Positions 1-13,587 of a DNA stretch of 64,000 nt are shown piece after piece. Made by a program: the position numbers and the translations under genes. Source of the DNA: Dermanyssus gallinae (taxonomy: Eukaryota > Arthropoda > Arachnida > Mesostigmata > Dermanyssidae); NCBI GenBank assembly GCA_003439945.1, contig QVRM01006816.1, positions 623,001 to 687,000 on the forward strand. The letters run 5' to 3'. Under the pieces are notes generated by a model. That model saw only the letters and a program-made list of their open reading frames with translations. It made no database searches and was not told where the DNA came from. Position 1 is the stretch's first letter, and every line of letters starts with the position of its first letter.

Positions 1-720
1 CCGCCCACTGAAGAGATTAGACGGCGGTGCTGCGCTACGCTGACACGTCGCGACATTGCGTTGACGCCGCCGATATTTGTTGTCCGGCTTATGTTGTCCT
101 GCGCGTGCGGGGGGTTCGCCGACGCTGACCACGCCAAAGGGCGGGCAGACATATGTATTTATGCGGCGGCCAGCGACGACGACGACAACAACAACAAAAG
201 CAACAACAACAACAGCAAAAACAATATCAACAACAACATCGGCTGGGAGGACCAACGGACAACGGGACCAACTAGCGGGCCGCAGCTGATTAAACGATCG
301 AGTGCAAGAGCAGCAACAACAACCGCAACAACAACAACAACAGCAGCAGCAACAGTGACAGCAACAATAACAACAACCACAACAACAACAACAACCCCAT
401 AGGCAATGCTGTCTGTTGGCTGAGCAAGCGTTCTCCTCATCACTGTAGACGTTCTTATCAACATCATCTGACAACAATGCACTTTCTGTACTCAATTCTA
501 CGGGCGGTTTCGTCTAGCGCGTTTGCTTTCCCTCAACATGATGATTAACAATCCATATAAATACAGACATACATACATGCATACATCATCGAGTCAGGTC
601 AAGCGCATTCGATCAGCGCGTTGTATGTCAACGGTAACAACATGAGTTGTTTATAACTCTATAGCGCGCGTCGCCACCGTTAATCATTATGTCATATATG
701 TATGTGTATACACACACGTA
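1..720. other. Non-coding; (CAA)n/(GAC)n-rich start of the window
   Basis: A GAC run at 174-186 passes into CAA/CAG repeats to about 397. The rest is complex sequence with short CATA runs (about 565-590). No gene is supported; the open frames here translate as poly-Thr/Asn or poly-Val. Confidence 0.7.
180..397 (+). repeat. (CAA)n with CAG/GAC interruptions
   Basis: An imperfect trinucleotide array broken by about 60 bp of complex sequence at 240-310. The same CAA-type array recurs more than twenty times in the window. Confidence 0.85.
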
Positions 721-723
721 TAT

Positions 724-763
<40 letters not shown>

Positions 764-1037
764 TCTGCCCAAATGAAGCGTGGACACGTATGACAGCTTC
801 ATAATTGACTAGCGACAGCAGCGCCATTATTATGCAGAGTTTACTCAACAGAACAACATTCGAAGACTTCATCGCAAAGTTCGCGTTCAGCCGATAGCTC
901 AGTTGTCGGCTCCTGTGAGAGCGTTTAAGAACTGCCACGAAAGCGTGGTAAAGATGAAAGACATGGATGTCCAGAACGGAACGGAGTGCTAAACAATACA
1001 ATCTCTAGTGGCAGAGGGTAATGCCGACATGTTCTTT

Positions 1038-1040
<3 letters not shown>

Positions 1041-1101
<61 letters not shown>
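1041..1101. repeat. (AT)n, about 60 bp
   Basis: Uninterrupted AT dinucleotide tract; shorter ones lie nearby at 726-761 and 1187-1207. The complex sequence between them shows no gene. Confidence 0.95.
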
Positions 1102-1103
<2 letters not shown>

Positions 1104-1811
1104 AGTGTATGAGATGGATTAATGATTGTGATGATCTATGGTGATCTAGATAGAGGGAAGCGCACCGCCCGGGGTAGGGGAACAGTACATATATATATAT
1201 ATATATAGAGACATATATGCCGATATCTGTCTCCGAATTGCGGCTTTTACGGTCAGCACTGTCGATGACAAACAGCTGAGAGCCAAATGATGTAATCGAG
1301 AGTTTTCGTGAAGCGCGCAAATCAATATCAGATCTGGCCAGTGTCAGGTCAAGCAAACACCGTGATGACCACCTTCACTAAATCCATTGGCGCTGCCGTT
1401 CACAAAAGTGACCAGAAATATCATCGAATTAAGATTGCGACTCGTAGCATCGACTACAGCAGTGAGTCTGTGCTTGTAGAGCAACGGTGCACCTACAGTC
1501 GTCTACCAAAGTTCGCACTACAATGTCAACTGGGTGCGCGTAGTGGGTGCGAGAACACCTTGGGGTCTGATCGCAACTGAGATGCAACTGATAGACACCT
1601 CAGTCTTCCGCAACGTTTAATTCGATAGATCCTGCATTTCTGAAACGCGCATTATTGCGCGCCACGAGTCGTGGTGGCTCACCACTACTACATATACCCG
1701 CTCTGCCAAAACGACGGGAGCAGCGTTTGAATAACCATGGCAACTTCTGTTAAATGTATAATAAAAGTATTACACATTTTCTTAACGGCTCCACTCTTAA
1801 TTTGTCTAATT

Positions 1812-1829
1812 TATCTATCTATCTATCTA

Positions 1830-1857
<28 letters not shown>
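1812..1857. repeat. Compound (TATC)n(AT)n microsatellite
   Basis: About five TATC units run directly into about 24 bp of AT. Confidence 0.9.
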
Positions 1858-1862
<5 letters not shown>

Positions 1863-2034
1863 GAGATACGCAAAATGGTTTTGAAGTTGATATCGTCTAG
1901 GCATACAGGACAAATACAATGTGCACAGAAGACGAAAAAAAAAACAAATATAAAATCTAAAAAACAAATATAAAGAGAGTTGACGACACAGATACCGCGC
2001 TTCTCATAGCTGGTACTTTAGAACCAGCAGTAGC

Positions 2035-2061
2035 AACAGTAATCCTAACAACAGCAAGAAT

Positions 2062-2095
<34 letters not shown>

Positions 2096-2160
2096 ATAAC
2101 AGTAATCCTAACAGCAGCAAGAATAACAACAACAACAACAACAATGGCAGCAACAGGGAG
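2035..2160 (+). repeat. 63-bp tandem duplication inside a CAA array
   Basis: AACAGTAATCCTAACA followed by CAGCAAGAATAAC and (CAA)n begins at 2035 and again at 2098, nearly identical. The unit is a CAA tract plus unique sequence, so it is a segmental tandem duplication rather than simple slippage. Confidence 0.8.
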
Positions 2161-2289
2161 CGTAGTATTCACCGTGGACCGCCGTGTGGCTGTGTTTATT
2201 AATGGGTGCTGCTAAGATTGCAATGATAAACCAAAGACAATAGCGGACGACAACGACGACGACGACGATGACCATCAGAGTTGAAAAAG

Positions 2290-2620
2290 GGCTGCTGATG
2301 GGAAAAGCATACAGCGAGCAAGATAAGAAGAAGGAGGAGAGACAGCGAAATAGAGAAATACATAAAGAAAGAAACGGAGAAAATAGAGGGAGTCTGGCAG
2401 GCTGGCTGACTGACTGGGGACTTCCCCCACCAGGAAGGGCTAGAGAGTCCTCACTAAGGAGTCATGAAGGCAGAGATGAGAGGCAAAGAAACGATAGAGA
2501 GGAAAACAAGAAGAGAAAGAGGAAAATAAAAAGAAGGGGGAAGGGAAAATGATGAACACGGCGATGAGGAAGAGAAGGCAAAAAAAAGAGAAAACAGTAG
2601 TTGAAAAACCGAATAAACAA
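2290..2620 (+). repeat. Purine-rich (GA/AAG) stretch
   Basis: The plus strand is mostly A and G over some 300 bp, with many GAGA and AAGAA runs. This keeps frames free of stops on the opposite strand and explains the Ser/Phe/Leu-rich open frames there. Confidence 0.7.
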
Positions 2621-2689
2621 TTTTCTCCGACGCTGGACGAACCCGGTGAGCCGGTGGGAACACGACGCTTCTGCCAAAGTTGTTGTTCC

Positions 2690-3075
2690 CGACAACAACA
2701 ACAACAACGACGTCACCATCACCTTTTGTTGGCGCTTCCGTCGTCATTAGCAGCAGACTACTACGATTTAGTGCGATCCGACGAGAACTGCTGGTTCTGC
2801 TTCTGTCACTACTACAACTTCTGCTACAACCGTCAGCAGTGTACAGGTTTTTTATCAGTCTTAGCATGTCTACTAAAGCGCTAGCATCGCCACCAGCCGG
2901 TGCACAAACGGCAAAAACAGCAACAGCCACCACCAGCACAATAACAACAACAACAACGACAGCAACAACAAGAATAACAACAGCAAAAACAAGAACAACA
3001 ACAATACTACCACTAACTACAGCAATACCACCACCAACAACAACAGTAATACCACGAACAACAATGGCACACAAA
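2690..3075 (+). repeat. (CAA)n/(CAG)n interrupted array
   Basis: CAA, CAG and ACC trinucleotides dominate 2690-2720 and 2910-3075, with complex sequence between. Open frames here give poly-Thr on one strand and poly-Val on the other. Confidence 0.8.
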
Positions 3076-3274
3076 TTGTAGACGTACCAGCAGCAGCAGC
3101 AGAAACAGCGGCTTCTAGGTAAGAAAAACAGCAGCAGCAGCATTATGAGTCAGCCCTAGTTAGTCTGACCTGAGTAAACGTCACTCGAGTGTCATTTGTC
3201 AAACGAGTATATCACGCCACCGCGGCTTGAACTCTGTGCTCACAGTAGTGGCAATCGGAGTGGTAGTAACTGTC

Positions 3275-3452
3275 GAGCCCGGTGGCGTGGTGGGGGCATT
3301 CGCCTGCGCCTCGCGACCGGAGGAGACACATAGGTGCGGCGCGGGTTCGAGTCCCACCCATGTTGCGCACTTGTATTTCGGGGGGTCCGTCTATGAAGCA
3401 ATGCGTAAGGCAGTCCCGTGGACGTTAAACCTTGGCTGAGGGTCAGCCCGAA
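3275..3452 (+). mobile_element. tRNA-derived SINE, copy 1
   Basis: An RNA polymerase III promoter is visible: an A-box-like GTGGCGTGGTGG at about 3282-3293 and a perfect B box GGTTCGAGTCC at 3344-3354. Between them CCTC-GCGACCG-GAGG can form an anticodon-like arm, followed by a long variable region. The body after the tRNA head (GGGGGGTCCGTCTATGAAGCAATGCGTAAGGCAG..., GACGTTAAACCTTGGCTGA..., GTCAGCCCGA...AGTTTAA) matches a second copy on the opposite strand at 60845-61053, showing a dispersed family. This cannot be a functional tRNA gene: the acceptor stem is absent and the homology runs well past the tRNA part. Confidence 0.75.
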
Positions 3453-4349
3453 AAGTTTAAGGTAGTCACCGTGGTTGGTGACCAGCAGCTCTTGGCCCTC
3501 GCCAAGAGTAACACTATGCTTGTGTGAACTTGGTGGGTCGGAAGAAAAGCTGTCCCGCGCACCCCCCAGCTGGACGTCCAGGAAGATGCACGATCCGACG
3601 AATCGGATATGTAGGGGCACATTGGGGGTTCGGCTCGACCTCGGGTCTCCAGAGTACTCTCTGTGTCTGATTAGGTCGACAATCGACACAGAACCCCCTG
3701 AAAGCCCACCGGCAATCGACTCCGCGCGCCTCATTCAGCCCAACAGTGAGTGGCACATACGGGCCACCCCGGCCACTCAAGATAGCGCGTCGTCATTACG
3801 AATAATAAAGGTTTCATTTAAAGTAGTTTCAGGAAATGAGTAACATTAATGTAGTTTCCAGAAAGAGATACTTTTTCTCCAGAAAAGAAGATATATCCGA
3901 ACTGAAACGAACGACAAAACAGCTGCATTTACGGCCTGACCGACCGCCACATCGAAACGCCGCATGAAGGAAAGCCGATCAAAAGGCACCGATGATTACA
4001 TCTGTCCGTACTCACCTGAAATACAGAACAAATAAACACTTATTATTAGTTTTATGTTTTTCATCATTATTATGGTTATTATATACAATTATATCCTGCT
4101 AACAACATCGTACTGTGTATAGGCTGTGCATCGGAGAAGATGTCTAGAGAAATAGAACTGGCTCAAAGGTACGCGAGAATCAAGCTTGACGCCATTACGG
4201 TCGCCACAACTACTTCTGGTTGAAAATTATACTACGTCCAATGAGCACGACGGTTGTCCAATCAATTGGATACACCTGCTGCGCAGCAGACGTTACATGA
4301 GCAAGTTACCACCATTTCTTGCCAAATTCTCAATTTGCCTTTAAAGGAG

Positions 4350-4393
<44 letters not shown>

Positions 4394-7300
4394 CGATGTG
4401 TGTAACATATACCAAATGTATTATACGGAAAATAAACGTATATTATATATATATATATATAGCAGCAGAGCCAGACACATGGAGAACAAAACTACTTCGT
4501 GAACTAAAGCAAGACGGAAACTAAAGGTGTTTGTTTGATATGGGAGCCTAAAATATCGTTTACCTACATTAGTTAAACTTTAAGCACTCAAGTGTTGGAC
4601 TATACCAAAAAGGATTGTAGGAATGAATGTTTGATCAAATGCAATAGACACATATATATATATATATATATAGAAAAAACATTACACTCCACACATACTC
4701 GTATTTGTATATATAGTAGAATGTCATATACACATACATATATAATCGTCTAGATCTCTCTTCTCCCCCCATCTCTCTCTTTCTTTATATATATATATAT
4801 GTGTGTATAACAAACCTTGACTGATTAAACGGCCGTTAGATGAGCCAGAAGCTCTCAGCTCAGTAATAGTCAATGAATGGGCCCAGCAATGACTACAGTG
4901 CCTTTGTTGTTACTAACACTAATGCTGCTGCTGTTGTTATTCTTGTTCAGCTTTTATTGCTGTTCTGTTGTTAGTGTTGTTGTTGTGGTATTGTAGTTGT
5001 TGTTGTTGTGGTTGTTGTTGCCGGTGGTGGTGGTGGTCAAGAAACAGACACGGACAGCAATGATGACAAGATAAAGCAATCCGCCTGATCTATTTGTGTC
5101 TTCCCATTGTCATTCCACTCCATCCATTGCACTGCGTTACTCCCATCTTCATTGTGCTAAGGCAGGTTTTTTTTTCTCCTCATAGAACGGCCGCTGCTGC
5201 TGCAGCGGAGACGGCAGCGGCGGCGGCTACCGGTGTTGCTGTTTGTACCGTGCTGGGGTATAATCGATTGAGGTGCGCGCGACTCATAACGCGACTCAAT
5301 GAAAAAGAAAGCGCGGACGAAAGCCGTCGTTGTCATCGTCGTCCGCGTCGGCGTTCCGCAAAAGCGATCTGCTACCGCCTCCGGCATTACGGCTGATTCG
5401 CGGATGACTCCAATTACTAACCCTAATACTGCTGTTACTGCTATTACAATGTCTGCCGTTACATTAACAACAGTAACAACAACAACTATAACAACGACGA
5501 CAACAACGCCAGCGACAATAACAACAACAACAACAATACTATGCCGACGACTGCCGCACGATTTTTCCCGAAAGAGCTGATTAAGGGGGGCATCGATGTC
5601 TCGGCTGCGAAGGGACAAAACAAAATAAGGCCCCGGACACGGAGATGTTGAACTGGTGACCCGCTGACGTAGTGGTCCTCACATTCACTAACTGACTCAC
5701 GCTCAGACTGAGTCGCCTGAGGTAGGTAGAAAAGTAGGCGAAATTCCCCATTTAGTCAAGTTACTCCTTCGAAAGAAAATTACGTCAATTAGACCGTCAC
5801 GCCGACAAACGTCATCAGCAAACAGCAACAGCAGTAACACAAGTCCAGCGATTTCTATGGCTACTTGACTACCGTTACTGGTAGCACCACGCGTGATGGT
5901 GACAAATTGTGCCCATCACGCGATCTCTTCTTCTAACAGGTCGAGACAGGTCAGATGGCCATGTTGTCTTTATTGCAGTGATAACGGAAAGACACACTCT
6001 CGCTGTCACTCTAAGGCTATATATATATATATAGCATGAAATATGCCTCATCAGTCCAATAGACGCTTTGCCCTGCCGGTCAGAGGGATACACTTATTCG
6101 AAACTGTTCATTCCGAGTATGCGATTCGACCATTCTTATATCCGGCATATAATAAGTCAAGCAAATATCAAATATCACTTTTGTCAGTACAACTAAAACG
6201 TACTATGACTATTCCTATTGCTACTACTACTGTGTCACTCTACTGCGCAAATATACTGTAGATCAGGCGCTGCGAAGGTGCGAGAACTTCCAGGGGAGGC
6301 GCACACGAATGGCTGACAAGTTACGCCGACCTGAGTGAATCTGGCTGGCACCTTTGTCACGCCAGCTAACGTTACTCTAGAGATCGTGACGAAAAATCAA
6401 CCGTAACCACAACAACCACCTTTATATATATATATATAAGTGGCATTGTATTGCTACTCGAATATGATGATTAATATGATATAACGCGACCAGCTCCTCC
6501 GAAAGGCGCTCACCATTCAGTGGCAGCAAAAACGGAATACAACAATAACAACCACCGTAATAAGAACAGCAACAACAAATGCAACAACAAAGCAACAACA
6601 ACAACAACGTCGGCCTCAGTTACAACGGCAACACCGCTGACAACAACAACAAAGACAGCCTGCAGCAACTGCCACGAAAGCCACCATTAGCTTAGCCGAT
6701 TTCGCCTCACTAGAAAGACTCCGCCCAACTCAAGCTGATATGTGCGTCGCTGTGTTGTCTGTTTACGGTGGTTGCCTAGATAGGTCATTCGAGGTCTTCG
6801 CCCCTTACCTTAACTTTTCGTCCAGATAGATTTCACAACCGCCTAACCTCAATGATAGCAGATGCAAACTGTCTCTATTCAGGACAATGATTTGGAAAAA
6901 AATTGCACTTTTATTGTTTTTGATGTTACGGTCGCTGTTGAGGTTGTGGTTGTTGTTGTTGATGCCGTATTTGCCTGTTGATATTTTTTTATCATTATTA
7001 TTATTATTATTGTTGCTAGTGGTGTTGTTGTTCTAGCCAGTAATATCCCAGTTGTCATTATTCGTGTTTGCGCTGCATTTTATGCCACCTGTTCCATCAG
7101 CTTTATGCTGCTATGAATGCTGGCGGCAAATTTTACCATCGTCGTCGTTGTCGTTGTTGTTGTTGTTATTGTTGTGTTGTTATTCATTATTCGTTCTCTT
7201 TGACGATGCAATTGTTTTTGGTTGCAGTTTAAGTACTATTACTGCCGTATTGTATTACCCAGTAAGCAAGCTATACTGCGTGTAATATTGTCCGTTTTGG

Positions 7301-8300
7301 ACAGCCAGGCGGATAGACAGGCACTGTGGGAGGACGAGAGAAAAAAAGAGACACATTGTATCAATAACGCGACCGTCTGGCTCATGGATAAATGACACAA
7401 GTCAACATCTGCCTCATGCCTGATGCTTCGTAAAGTAATCTACCGCCTTCTGCGGGCGCTGCTTCTGCTGTTAATACGGTTGTTGCTGTGTTGTTGTTGT
7501 TGTTGTTGTTGTCGTTGTTTTTGCCACTAGTAACAATGCTGTTAACAACGCCTGTGTTACATCAACAACAACAACAATTTTTAATATCAGCTACCATTAC
7601 GAATAGCATCAGTAGCAATATTTCTATAACTTTTTTCTATCACTCTAAAACTTTGACGACTATTCGTTTGTTGTTGTTGCTGCTGCTGCTGTTATTCTGT
7701 TGCTGTTGTTTTATTGTTTTACTATATTTGTCTATCTTAGATTTTTCCCTGCAGCCGTAACAGCGACAGTATGATTTCGACCGTTGTTCCTATTGCTAAG
7801 CTGTTGCGTTAAGCGGATGCCAAGTTCGTCGATGAAGATTGCAGATGATCAACAGGTAAAAACTAATAAATATGTGAGAAGAGGGGTGAAGTTTTGATTC
7901 ACACGAATCTGTGTTTAGAGCTGTCCTTGATGTGGACGCTGGAAAACATCCAAATATCATCGCGTCTTGGACCTTGTGCTCCAATGCATGGATGATCCAC
8001 GGCCTCGGACCGGGTGGAAATGACGTGCTAGTATACTGGGTGGAAATTATGGTTAAATCTAAGTCAATATTTGACTACTTTCTTCACGAGAAAAATATAT
8101 AGAAGAAAGAATAAACTCGAACAGCAAAACAGCAAAAAACTTTGCCAGGTGTTCGAAAAGTTGTTGCCTAAGTGTACGTAAAGTCGTCGACGATAGGCGA
8201 GCTCCCATCATAGCCGTTAGCGCAATCATCGATATCGGCCAATAGCCAGACCTAATGCCGCAATAGGAGCAGGCGGTCATACTGGTGGAGATAGGTGAAG
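3453..8300. other. Non-coding stretch after SINE copy 1
   Basis: 3453-3800 is GC-rich, repeat-poor sequence joined to the SINE and may be its extended tail; AATAAA occurs at 3803. Then AT tracts at 4353-4391, 4445-4461 and 4652-4672, TTG-rich arrays at 4920-5035, 6930-7040, 7140-7190 and 7475-7520, and a CAA array at 5465-5535. The frames over 7911-8102 (plus) and 8059-8280 (minus) are in complex DNA but match nothing I know. Confidence 0.6.
4920..5035 (-). repeat. (TTG)n array
   Basis: GTTGTTGTTG runs with GCTGTT and GGTGGT variants; equivalent to a CAA array on the minus strand. Confidence 0.8.
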
Positions 8301-8473
8301 GTAGAAATGATGACGATGATGATCTGTGTTTGTCGTCCCGATGAGGGGGGGGCGGGCGGGCGGGCGGGTGCAGATAGTGGGTCGTGGGGCAGGCGAACCC
8401 ACGGAAGACGGAAGATCGTCGGTCGCCTTTCGATGGCAGATGGCTTGATTCAGCTGCGACACGACTAAACGAT

Positions 8474-8552
8474 CAACAACAACAGCAGCAACAACAACGG
8501 CAACAACAACAACAGCAGCAGCAACAACAAGAACAACAACAACAGCACTCCC
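8474..8552 (+). repeat. (CAA/CAG)n array
   Basis: An almost pure CAA/CAG array of about 80 bp; translation is poly-Gln in one frame with no flanking coding signal. Confidence 0.9.
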
Positions 8553-9327
8553 AGAGTTGTTGCGCACGTTTCTGCTGTTGCCGATTTTGCTTAAAGCGAT
8601 AATGATAGCCGATACTCTCTCTCTCCGTAATAAAATGTGTTCGTTCGCTTCATGGTGGCGATGAACCACATCAACAAGTATGCTGGTACTGCTACCAGTG
8701 GCGATGTCACCATGAGTCTCTTCCGCAGGTTCAAGGAGGACAACGTGTAGGTTTATATAGCATATGCATACACATATAGATACAAAGTATCGAAAACACA
8801 AATACGTGGCCGTCACTAGCTTATTTAGAACAAGAGGAAATGTTGACTGTTGAAAACGCCACAAAATAAACAAAGTCGACAAATCGAGCAAAAAGTAACA
8901 ACTCATTTAATAGCAGCATTAACATTGCCTAGCAACATCGGTATAATAAAATTGAAAAGCAACCACAATAATGGCCATGTACGCTCGATGTCTGCTGGAG
9001 TCGACGCTTACAACGGATATATGTATGAATTCATTCAACAAGCCTTGGAGTCTAGTACAACTCGGCGAAAAAAAAATTCCAGTGGAACAAGAGGCGAAAA
9101 TGTCGTCTTTTGGAGTGAGAGCGCAATTACCAAAAGTGGTTATATCAAGCTTTTATCTGATATATCTTCACTAAATCTGCGAGCGCGAGAGACCCAGGCA
9201 TTCTATCGATACACCAATCATACCTGCGTGTTTGACAGGAAGTTTTGAATCTGTCGAATTGCCTTCTACATCACCTCAATACAGAACAAATGTTGTATTG
9301 AAGATCATTGACGAGTTCGGGGAGACC

Positions 9328-9442
<115 letters not shown>

Positions 9443-10324
9443 ATGATGAGTCTATGTCTCTCCAACGCCGCAGGACACAGTGATTCATCGTTTTGTCTCT
9501 ATCTCCCTATCTCCCTACCAGCCTCAACGCAGCAGCAGCAACTTAGTTGAGCATACGAACAGAAGACCAACCGCGACCATGCTGACCGTGACAAACAGAA
9601 CGGTGGTCTGAGAGCTTAAGCTCTTTTCCGTTAGCTTCCTTCAGCGGTGCCACATACAGTCCCGCTGGATTGGCAGCGCCGAATGCCAAATGCCATAGCC
9701 ATATGAACAAGCGTACACAGATACATGTGCAAACAAACACGAAATGCACATCAATATCGCATCGCAGACAATGACGAAGATGATGACAAAGACACGGGAC
9801 AACAACGACAATGACCACAGTCGCCCTAGTTCTCGCTGGTCGTGCTGATTGTATGTACACACGTTTATATATATGTATATATATATATGGAACCTTAGTT
9901 AGCGTCAAGCCAACCCCAAACGAAATGCGAAAAGCGATGAAGTTGCGGAGAAGATACTCCCTGCAACTTGCGGACTGCAGGGCGAACAGAATAGCGAATT
10001 AGCCAGCAAAGTCGTTGGCGGCGTCATCGTCGTGGTGGTCCAGTCGAATACCTGCCTGCCTGCATGCATGCCAGATCGAGAGAGGTGCCCGAACACCTCA
10101 GAGTCCCCTAGAGGCATGCTTGTCACCCATCATCATTGTAGTGAAAATGCAAAGCATTTATCATAGCAGCAGCAGCAGCCACCGCCACCACAACAAATGA
10201 ATCCATCATCAATAGATGGATGAATCAAATATGTGAAAATTTGCTTTCTCTCCTCGTTAGCCGAGGTTGGCATTCCGGACTAACGGTGCTGGTGGTATTC
10301 GACATAGAGCTGCTGTCGATCATT

Positions 10325-10438
10325 AAGACGACGACGACGATGACGACGACAACGACGACGAACAACAACAATAACAACAACATAGCGGCGCCGACATCAA
10401 CAACAATAACAACAACAACAACCACAACAACAAAGGCC
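10325..10438 (+). repeat. (GAC)n/(CAA)n array
   Basis: GACGACGACGA units pass into AACAACAACA, broken once by GCGGCGCCGACATC. Confidence 0.85.
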
Positions 10439-12084
10439 ACCATGAGTGAAGAATGTCACAGTGATGAGTCGTTTCCAGCGACAGAAGGCAAGAGACAGAC
10501 TGGGAGGGAGGGAGGGTGAGTGAAATAACAAGCGGCATCGTCTGTAAGAGTTGTAGTAGTAGTAGTAGTAGTAGTACTAGTAGTCGCAGTCGTAGAAGTA
10601 ATAATGAAGTACATCAAATGAGGTTCTCCCATCAGCGACAACGGACAGCCTTTACAATGATTTATAGCAGTCTAGCATTTAGGCAACGTTAACAACAACA
10701 ACCACAGCAGCAGCAACAGCAGCAACAACAACCGCAGCGATCAGCCCGTTAACGAAAACGACCAGTAAAACAGTAATGGCTCACCTAATGACGCCAACCG
10801 CAGCTACACTGAGGTAAGCAACTGCAAAAAAAACACCCCGAAACACAAGGTGTTTAAAAATTACGAGCGTATGAGGTAAAATAGATGATAAGCTCGCCAG
10901 CCACACGTCATTGCGTGATTAAAAGACAAACATGAGTAACAAAAATGCGCTGCTGGTAAGTGACGATGTACGTCATCAGCCTCAGCTGTAGAAAGAAGAT
11001 CTTTTCCTTTTTTGATACGTTAACTTCGTGTATTGTGTGTTGTGTGTCGCCGGAATGCATTTTCGTGGGCGAAAACTGAACACTGAAGACTAAAGGACAC
11101 CAATAATGTCATCATTCAGCAGTCAACAACTTGCGACAAAAATAAGAGCAGCTTCAGCAGCACCAGTATGAACATAAACAACAATACTAAAAGCAAAGAA
11201 CAGAAACAACAATGCTTCGTTTTTTTCTGTTTTTCTTCATATTCAACTTCTACTGCTGAAGTCGCATATATGTAAAACGTCAGAGGCGCCCACGTTACAG
11301 AAAACGCAGTACACTTACATGATGACCATGAGGACAGCAACACAAACAAAAACAACAGCAATAATAACAACAACGCACCGATCAAAAACCGCAGACTCAT
11401 TTCACCGCCCACATTGGCGGGCAAATGTAGACCAGAGCTCGGCCCAATGCCGGCCCAGGAGGTCTTTTGCTGGATTTTCTTTTCTAGGGTACACCTGTCT
11501 CTCTTTGTCTCTCCATATCTAATCTAACTACGACCACCCATCACCGACAGATAGAGAAACGCGACTAAATCACGATAGAAATACCGTAGGCAGAAACAAT
11601 CCCGACAGCGAAAGACAAAACATACAGCAGGCAGAACGAGATAGGGTTGTGGGGGTGGGGGGGAAGATGCACCCATGGGGCCGCCCGCTAACAAATATTC
11701 AGTGAGTGAATGCGAATTCATCGGGGTTCTGTCAGCGAGGTGAGTGACTTTGCCAGTCAAATCAACCACAACAACAACAACAACAACGACGACACCAACA
11801 ACAAGAACAACAACAGCAATGAGTAACAACCAGAGACCAGCCGCGACCGGCCCTAAGCCTCGAATACCACCGTTTTGATCGTGGTCGTAGTCGTCATCGT
11901 CGTCGTTTTCGTTACTGTGCCCCGTACATCATATTGATTTATTTGTTTGTCTGTGTGTTGCTACTGCTTCTTGTTGTTCAGTAGCAGCAGCATCAGCAAC
12001 AGCAGCGACAACGACAATGACAACTACCGGTGCTTCCGTTGTAACAGACAGAACGCCTAGCTAGATAGAACAACGACAGTCATA

Positions 12085-12212
12085 ACATGTACAGCAGCAA
12101 CAACAAAGTCGACAACCAGAACAACAATAAGCGTAGCAATAGCAGCAACAACAACAACACCAACACAATACGCAACAACAACAACGACAACAATAGCACT
12201 AACAGCAACAAG
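12085..12212 (+). repeat. (CAA)n/(CAG)n array
   Basis: An imperfect CAA-type array over about 125 bp; the minus frame reads Val/Ala-rich and is an artefact. Confidence 0.85.
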
Positions 12213-12854
12213 CACCATCCTCGTTTTGTGTTCCCGACTCAAGCGCGATGAGCCCGCGTACGCGCCACACTGTGTGTTTACACATACATATTTTACCACA
12301 ATAACACATTAGCACCGTATATGCTTGCTATGTAAGGCAAAAGTCGGCTGCGCTAGCAACAACCGCAACAACAACAACCACAACAATAACAACAGCAACA
12401 ACAACAACAATGACGACGACGACGACGACACGGTGGACGGACGAATATCTGCTACTCCTGCAACGAGTCACGTCAGCAACAACAATTGATCTCATAATGA
12501 CAGATTGGTAACGGCAGCGACATCATGTTGCGGTAACACAGACGGTAACAACAACAAAACTAGGAAAAAAAACAACATTAAAGACCGCGGGCTAAACCGA
12601 AGAGCAACGTGCAAACGACTTACTCGACACTGTAATGAGCAAACTCTGCACGAGTACAAGCTACCTTCAAACGCAACACAAAGCTCGCTGTCGCGCTTGG
12701 AAAGGAGACCACAGATGAGGCCAGCCACAGGACAGAGAGAGAGGCAGGGAGCGAAGGAGTACAAGGAAGAGTAGAAATAAAAAAAGACAAACAAAATATG
12801 TCTACACACTGATGTATTATATTATATACACGCACAAATCAATTGTGCTTGTTG

Positions 12855-12886
<32 letters not shown>

Positions 12887-13526
12887 AAGAGACACAATAT
12901 ATCAATCAAAACCGACACCTCCCCCACCCTTGCGGGCAATTCGATTCTAGCAGCGAGCGTGGATGTGTGCTGGAGAGAAAGTTAAGAGTATTCGCTGCGT
13001 GGTTGGTTAGGTAGACTGTCTGTGTGCATGCGCGCCCTTGTGTTTGCTATGTTTAAGCTTCTTTTTTTCCGGCCACTCACAACAACGGTCCCGCCGGTAA
13101 GTTCCGCCGGTGACCAGGGCCCAATCCCAGTTGCCTCAGGGCCGCGCGCACGGCGGCAGGGGGAACAACGAAAAGCCTCGCGCACTATTCAGCCGATCGA
13201 TGAATGGAGCGCATCACCGCACAACAATAACAACAACAATCACAATAGCAATAGCAGCAACAGCATCACATACACCACAACAACAATACAACACAACACA
13301 TGAGCGCGACCCCAAGAGCAGAGAGCCGTCGTTCTCAAACTCGTTGCTCCTTCATTCATCATCAAAAAAGTTCTCCAGAATACTGTTGTTGCACGATATT
13401 TCGAGTAGAGGCAGTGAGTCGCAGTCTGTAATACGAGGCGCGAACGCCAACGCCGGAGAAGGAAGAGGAGTGATACCTCCTAACTAGCATTGGAAAGCAA
13501 AGCAACAAATGGATACAAAGGGAATA

Positions 13527-13532
13527 TTTATA

Positions 13533-13585
<53 letters not shown>
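13527..13585. repeat. (AT)n, about 58 bp
   Basis: AT tract with one G interruption near 13539. Confidence 0.95.

Positions 13586-13587
<2 letters not shown>

Noticed and set aside
945..975. TGAAAGACATGG, matching the start of microRNA miR-71
   Set aside because: Only 12 bases match, the rest differs and no hairpin partner arm is present; a similar 11-base match at 27204 also lacks a hairpin.
3275..3362. Functional tRNA with a long variable arm
   Set aside because: No acceptor stem; homology with 60845-61053 continues well beyond the tRNA part.
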